Source: Lumnitzera littorea (lineage: Eukaryota; Streptophyta; Magnoliopsida; Myrtales; Combretaceae). From it: 64,000 nucleotides of DNA. The position numbers and the translations under genes are program-made. Position 1 is the first letter of the stretch. Each line of letters starts with the position of its first letter. Location: contig JAMXBB010000004.1 in NCBI GenBank assembly GCA_024138015.1, positions 5,910,409-5,974,408 on the forward strand, given 5' to 3'. The notes below the pieces were generated by a model. It saw only the letters and a list, made by a program, of their open reading frames with translations, made no database searches and was not told the DNA's origin. Shown in pieces: positions 58,601-64,000 of the stretch.

Positions 58601-61200
58601 ATGTTCGTATAATTTCTGTATTATATGAACTTGTTTGGTCACTCCTAATTACAGCTATGATTATTCGACTACAACGAAACCAGATATACATAACACCCAT
58701 TAGAGGAAATGATTAGGAGTGGTAGGCCAAATATCATCTTCCTTCAATGAGGATAGTTGAAATGGTCCTTTTCCTATCCTTAGTTAAACTAAGTGACAGG
58801 TAAGGAGGTTATGACAAGGATAAGGGCCGTAGTTTGAAGGCAATCACCAAAGGAGGGTGTTCTCTATTGCATAAGCGTAGGTTTGGTCTGATTTAAGTCA
58901 TAATAAAACTCTTCAATTCGGGTTTAAGTGGATGTAATTTCTCTAACCTCATAATGAATCGAATAACATTTTACGATTAGATATGGTTCTCCCCTCTGAA
59001 ACAATCTAAACAGTATGTTATGACTTACTTTTTTAAAAAAGTCAACTTCATCATATGGTTTAGTTCGTAATTTTTTTGAATAGAAACAAAACGGTTTGGT
59101 TCAATTCAACTGCTGTGCAAATCATTACCAAAAATCATCTAGCTCTTCAATAATTTCATTCAGGTCTCTATGCTGCTCATGTCAAAAGAAAACGACTTAT
59201 TCCTTTTTCGAATTAAGTAGATACAAATTCTACATGATATGTTACTTGTCATAGAGAAATGTGAACTAATAATGGTAGCAGAAGTTGACATTAAAAGACT
59301 AATGAATGCAACAGTATGTACACAATCCTTTTATATTCTTATGTTTCCGCTATTGTAAATTTGTTCATAAGTTGTGTACACTTGCATAAAATAAACAAGG
59401 ACTGAAATATGAAATTATCAAGATCTCCTTTATATTAAGGCAATATAAGTTTGTTGGCATGTCTACAACCATAGAAGACATCTCACTTTAGAATTAAGAA
59501 ATTGCAAAAGCATATCAAAGTTTGCATACAAGAAGAATCGCCAAAGTTAGAATCACTTTAGACTTTGTTCAACTTTATTCGTTTTACATATGTGGATAGC
59601 ATTGAAGATAACAAGAACAAGTACGATTTCAAAATGGATTTGAACACTTACTAAAGAACTGTACTCACTCCAAAAGTAGCAGCTATACTTTAAACCCATG
59701 CTTCTTTTGAGATATGTTCCGTTGATTCTATTGCCTTTTAATTGCAATCCATCTATTGCGCCAATTTTTTTTTTTTTTTTTTAACATCATTTTGGTTTGA
59801 CTCGAACTGAATGAAGTGAACTGAATTGAAAATCTAAATTTTTGGTTAATCCAATCTGATTCAATTAGATTTGTAGTTCAATTGATTCTTTCTCAATCCT
59901 AAATGGTACATATTTTTTCTTGGGATATTACTTCTCTCCTAGTCTTCTTATAACTATAACATCTTTTAATTTCCCATCCATCTTCTTATTGTAACTCTAT
60001 TTTTTTGTACAATTATATCAACCATGCGAATATTATACCAATAATCTCAAAACTAGTTTGAAAATTGACTCAAACATGTAAGAGAATTAATTTTAAGGAT
60101 TGAACCCGTAATACAAAAGATGAATAAGAGATGATTGACCACCTTGATTGTACTAATTAAAAATAAACAACAACAACATCAACCAAAACCCAGGAAATTT
60201 TCATATTAACTCCACACACCATATCATTGAAAGTTAGGGTTTTTATATCCTAGCAACTTTAAATCAGACAAGTGAAAGGAACCTCACTCCATGGCTGACG
60301 ATATGACACCCCTCATGTCTTTGATGGTAGAACATTTCTTTTTCACTTAATCTTCATCGTAAATCATCATAGCTTTTTCTTTTTTAAATAATCTCGCTTA
60401 TTCTTTAGCCACGAAGAAGGAAGGATAGGATAATAATGGAGACAAGAAAGAAAAAGTAGCAGTGTGATTACAGTATCGTGCTATCCTTTCAAGATCAAAA
60501 GTTTACGATTCTATTCTCATCTTTGAGACTGGACTTCGTAGCTTATTGTTATTCTCAGGTCCTCAATCCTGGTAAAAATTCTCTTAACCTTTCCCACAAA
60601 CTCTTGGTATAAATTTCAATTTTCACTCTACCCAAAACCATGACTAACCTTTTGACAGGACGATAGAGAACTCCGAGGACTGCAAAGTAAGCTTAAGCTT
60701 CTAGCATTGCATTGAGTCATGGCAGACCCGGGCGACTGATTGGGTGATCATTGAATAGTTCAAGTTGCGTCGATCTGTTCGGTTTATTAAGAAAACAGGC
60801 ATAGAGCTTAACCTAGTCTTTTCTTATGGTTGGTTCCAAATCACTCAATGTGAAACAGTTTTCATTTAGAACAAATGTCACAAAAATTATAAAAAGATAA
60901 TTCAAAATAATAATGCCAAATCATATTTGTGTAATTTTATCAATGATGTGAACGTTAACCAATATAGCTAAAACTTAGAAGAATTCAAGCCATGACGAAT
61001 TGTTGGTTGCAAAAGCTTATGGTTTTGAACTATCCCGTAGATACTATTAAAAAATGAACACTCACAATCATTTCTCATTGTTCGTATTCTTTCCTCTACT
61101 TTGTAAAAGTAATTTAAAGTTAGATGGATACGAATCACTGGACTTACCCATGTTACTTTAGCCTTTTGATTGTCCCCCACTAACTTCGATTATGCTCTCT
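55665..61200. repeat. inverted duplication, right arm (copy 4)
   Basis: Reverse match to 48,990-53,185 as listed for the left arm. It is longer because it also contains an S-family LTR (about 56,030-58,964). It keeps sequence at 60,560-60,900 that was lost from the left arm but is present in copies 1 and 2. The plus strand carries a telo-box (60,235-60,243), TTTATATC and an ATG at 60,291 (MADDMTPLMSLMVEHF). Beyond 61,320 a further short inverted match to about 45,230-45,420 follows. Confidence 0.8.
56030..58964 (-). mobile_element. S-family LTR, inverted and truncated
   Basis: The right part (58,740-58,950) matches the reverse complement of 4,490-4,720 in element S, for example CTAAGTGACAGGTAAGGAGG against CTAAGTGACAAGAGAGAAGG and the following TTTGGTC block. 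Near 57,060-57,120 a weaker match to about 6,120-6,190 follows in the right order. The segment ends abruptly at about 58,964 without the TGTCATGCCCC terminus. Most of it is AT-rich and without genes. Confidence 0.6.
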
Positions 61201-61639
61201 GTTCCAAACACGTGAAACACAATTGCAGAAATAATAATTTTTTTTATATAGATTCTAAAAATTTTGAAGAAAAGAATAAGTACACCTCAAATAACAAAAC
61301 AGAGAAATAACCAAATTCAAGAAAATCGGGTATTCTAGTCTAGCTATAAAATACCTACTACTAAGTTTATCTTTTTCTATTAAATTAGGGATGGATGGAT
61401 ATGGTTAAGACTAAGATTGGTAGAGGAAAAGACAAAGGAGAAAAAGAAAAAATTAAAATAACTATCTAGATTTTTATTTTTTCCAATTGTGGACTTAAGT
61501 TAAAGTTGCTAAATTTCATATACTCAATGAAATTTTTACTTATTAAATTTATTATCTATTTTTGACCATTGATACTTGTCTTATTTAACAAATAAACATT
61601 CGCCATATCATCACTCTATGTTCAAAAATATAATAAGTG

Positions 61640-62190
61640 AAAATTCTATTGGCTAAAGAAGAAGAGGATCCTTAGAAACATATTTGTGCTAAATACTTAT
61701 TTACAAGATACTTTTGCTCGACTTCATGTGTTGAAACATGAGAGCCAAACTATTGGTGAGTATATTCGGGAGTTTCAAATTCTCATGATTTACTGTGAAG
61801 TAAATGAACCATTAACACGAACAGTATCTAGGTTTCTTATTGGTTTAAGAAATGACATTTAAGATATTTTGGAAATTCAACAGCTTACTACATTGGATGA
61901 GACTCTAAGAATAACTCAACAAGTAAAGAGACAGAGGAGGAATAAGGCAAACCGACCTCCAATGAGCCTAACCAACTCAAGGACTACCAAGCACAACAAA
62001 ATGCCAACCCGAGTAAAATAACAGATGCTAGAGTTGAGGAGAAGGCCCAACCAACTGATGGTGAAGTGCCACCAAAGACTTATGAGAAGGGACAAAAAAC
62101 TAGGAGGAGGATAAGCCAAATCAAGCGCTCTAAGTGTTAAGGGTTTAGACATATAGTCGCTTAGTGTCCGAACAAAAGAGCTATGATCAT
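61640..62190 (+). pseudogene. element J gag
   Basis: Plus-strand Ty3/gypsy Gag. ARLHVLKHESQTIGEYIREF, then EPLTRTVSRFLIGLRNDI (a stop follows), then LTTLDETLRITQQVKRQRR are readable from about 61,720 to 61,935 and match the C-terminal half of the retrotrans_gag domain. A zinc knuckle lies at 62,131-62,185 (RSKC, GFRHIVA, CPNKRAM) with two of its residues lost to stop codons. The N-terminal half and the LTR are missing, so the element is truncated on the left. Confidence 0.75.
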
Positions 62191-62389
62191 CAAAGGAAAT
62201 GCCTTGAAGATTAGAGTAAATAGCATAGATGAAGTACCAAAGGAGGAAAAAGAAGTGAAGGAAAAATTTGAGGTTGATGTTGAATTGGTAGAGGATGATG
62301 TGTTTACCGAGGATCTAGAAAAAATAACTTTAGTTATCCGATGTATAATAAGTAGAGCAGAGAGAGAACTTGTTCCACATCACATATAA

Positions 62390-62777
62390 AGTAAATGAGC
62401 AGATATGTGCGCTTATAGTAAACAGTGAAAGTTATACTAATGTCATGTCTACTGACCTGGTTAAGAAGCTCAAGTAACCTACCATCTCCCACTCGAAGCC
62501 ATAAAAGTTGTATTGGCTAAACAAGAAAGGAGTACTACATGTCACTCAATAAGTGTTGTTGCTGATCTCTATTGGTAATTACTTTGATGAAATTTTTTGT
62601 GATGTGTTACCTATGTGTGTATCTCCTATATTACTAGGCAAACCTTGGCTTTTTAATAAGAGGATTACGCATGATGGATTCAGGAATACTTATTTGTTTA
62701 AAAATGATAGAAGGAAGATCACATTGAACCTTATGACACCAAGTCAAGTTAACAAGTTGCAAGCTAAACTTGCTTAA
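62390..62777 (+). pseudogene. element J aspartic protease
   Basis: Retropepsin of the same family as in G. The catalytic motif at 62,418-62,429 reads V-N-S-E instead of V-D-S-G, so both the Asp and the Gly are lost. The C-terminal half (62,553-62,777) is open and shows LGKPWLFNKRITHDGFRN and TYLFKNDRRKITL. A frameshift separates the halves near 62,480. Confidence 0.8.
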
Positions 62778-62899
62778 GGACTAAAGAAGACTTTAATTCT
62801 AAGTAGTGCTGAGCTCCAAGAGGCTATTAAAGCTGATATAACGACTTACTTGTTGATTAGGTGATTGCTAAAATAAAAGGAGTAGATTAAATTACCCTT

Positions 62900-64000
62900 A
62901 GAGGTCAAAGAACTATTAGATGAGTATGCCAACCTGTTTCTTGAACAGTTGCTTAAGGGATGACCCCCTTTTAGAGGTATTGAACATTGTACTGACTTGA
63001 TACCTAATGCAGCCTTGCCAAACAAAGCAGCTTATTGGATGGACCCTAAAAAAGTTATTGAACACTAGAGACAAGTCAATGAGCTATTAGAGAAAGGTTA
63101 TGTGAGAAAAAGTCTGAGCCCCTATGCTATATCCACATTACTCATGCCAAAGAAGGATGACACTTGGCATATGTGCATGAATAGTAGAGTTGTCAACAAG
63201 ATTACGATTAAGTACAAATACCTCATCCTAAGAGTAGACGATATGTTGGATGAACTGAGTGGTGTGAAAGTGTTCAATAAGATTGATTTGAAGTCAAGAT
63301 ACCACCAAATTCAAATAAGGCTAAGGGATGAATGGAAGACCAATTTTAAGACCTAACATAGCCTGTACGAGTGAATGGTCATGCCTTTAGAATTATCGAA
63401 TGCTCCAAATACTTATATGAGACAAATGAAACATGTTTTAAGTGATCTAATTGGAAAGTTTGTTGTTGTCTACTTTAAGAGCATCCTTGTCTATAATGTT
63501 AACCTAGCAATTCATACTGACCATCTCTGAGTTGTTTTCAATATCTGACAAGTAAAGAGATTGTTTAGAAACCTGAAAAAATGATGTTTTTATCAGGAAG
63601 AAGTGATCTTCCTAGGTTACATGGTTAATGGGAAAGGATTAAGAGTTGATGAAGAGAAGGTATAATCCATTATTGAGTGGTCAACCCTAACCTCATGTGC
63701 TGAAGTAAGGAGTTTTCATGGATTGGTATCATTCTACCAATGTTTTATCTAAGGATTTAATACCATAGTAACGCCTTTAACTAAGTTAACAAAAAAAAAA
63801 AAAAATAGAGAGTTTTAGTGGGGAGAGAAAGAGGAGAGGAGTTTTGTAAAGATAAAATCAAGGTTGACCTCTACCCTAGTCTTAACTCTATTAGACTTTG
63901 ATAATGTTTGAGCTTGAATGCGACATGTTAGGTATCAGCATCGAAGCTATGCTTATGCAAGAAGGCTGACTTGTTGCTTATCATAGCAACTAGCTCAAAA
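62900..64000 (+). pseudogene. element J reverse transcriptase, cut by window end
   Basis: The open stretch 63,102-63,356 contains SPYAISTLLMPKKDDTWHMC and NKIDLKSRYHQIQI, so the first catalytic Asp (KIDLKS) is kept. The active-site box at 63,471-63,482 and following reads YFKSILVYN in place of YFDD, losing both aspartates. LGYMVNGKGLRVDEEKV and EVRSFHGLVSFYQ follow, then an A-rich run at 63,789 and the start of the RNase H region. Several stops interrupt it. Integrase and 3' LTR would lie outside the window. Confidence 0.85.

Noticed and set aside
61916..62152. Minus-strand hydrophobic open frame of 78 codons
   Set aside because: It is antisense to the element J gag, whose plus-strand reading shows family motifs.

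Overview
The window looks like intergenic chromatin from an AT-rich flowering-plant nuclear genome. I found no intact protein-coding gene in it. What can be identified is transposable-element sequence: decayed Ty3/gypsy LTR retrotransposons, solo LTRs and MITEs. There is also one long endogenous plant pararetrovirus (Caulimoviridae, florendovirus-like) and a cluster of duplicated non-coding or pseudogenic segments. The plant assignment rests on the Ty3/gypsy Gag/Pol families, primer-binding sites matching plant retrotransposon types, Tourist-like MITEs and the caulimovirid insertion. I cannot name the species.

Layout. 1-2,097: minus-strand Ty3/gypsy gag remnant, primer-binding site and the start of its 5' LTR. 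2,103-18,122: one plus-strand Ty3/gypsy element ('T', about 2 kb LTRs) bounded by a perfect 5-bp target duplication (TAATT). Its 5' LTR was split by a minus-strand Ty3/gypsy element 'G' (3,814-13,449). G's own 3' LTR was split by a 3.13-kb LTR-like insertion 'S' (3,919-7,047, duplication AATAT). This gives three generations of insertion in a readable order. T has lost nearly all of its internal region. 18,128-21,340: no gene seen, one diverged tandem array.

21,340-30,356: the endogenous pararetrovirus. In order it holds a tRNA-Met-type primer-binding site, movement-protein-like, coat-protein-like, broken zinc-knuckle, protease, reverse transcriptase and RNase H regions, then a second ORF of unknown function. 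After these come a TATA box, a pyrimidine-rich leader and a poly(A) signal. The first 577 bases recur at the far end, so the insert is one genome unit (about 8.44 kb) plus a terminal redundancy. Stops and frameshifts break both ORFs.

30,357-42,400: mostly anonymous AT-rich sequence with an inverted pair of T-family LTR fragments (33,540-34,712), a possible LTR promoter and three MITEs. 42,400-61,500: a duplicated region in which a unit of about 3.5 kb occurs in three direct copies and one inverted copy. Copies 3 and 4 form a large inverted duplication around 2.5 kb of retroelement fragments. Later MITE and LTR insertions mark individual copies, and the other copies supply empty sites. The unit carries a small promoter-plus-ATG block that may be the 5' end of a decayed host gene. 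A 38-bp satellite and a second Ty3/gypsy LTR with primer-binding site lie between copies. 61,640-64,000: a plus-strand Ty3/gypsy gag-protease-RT region related to G, with both catalytic sites destroyed, running off the window.

Nothing here forms a working pathway. The interest lies in the insertion history, the pararetrovirus with its cis signals still readable, and the duplicated and inverted block.
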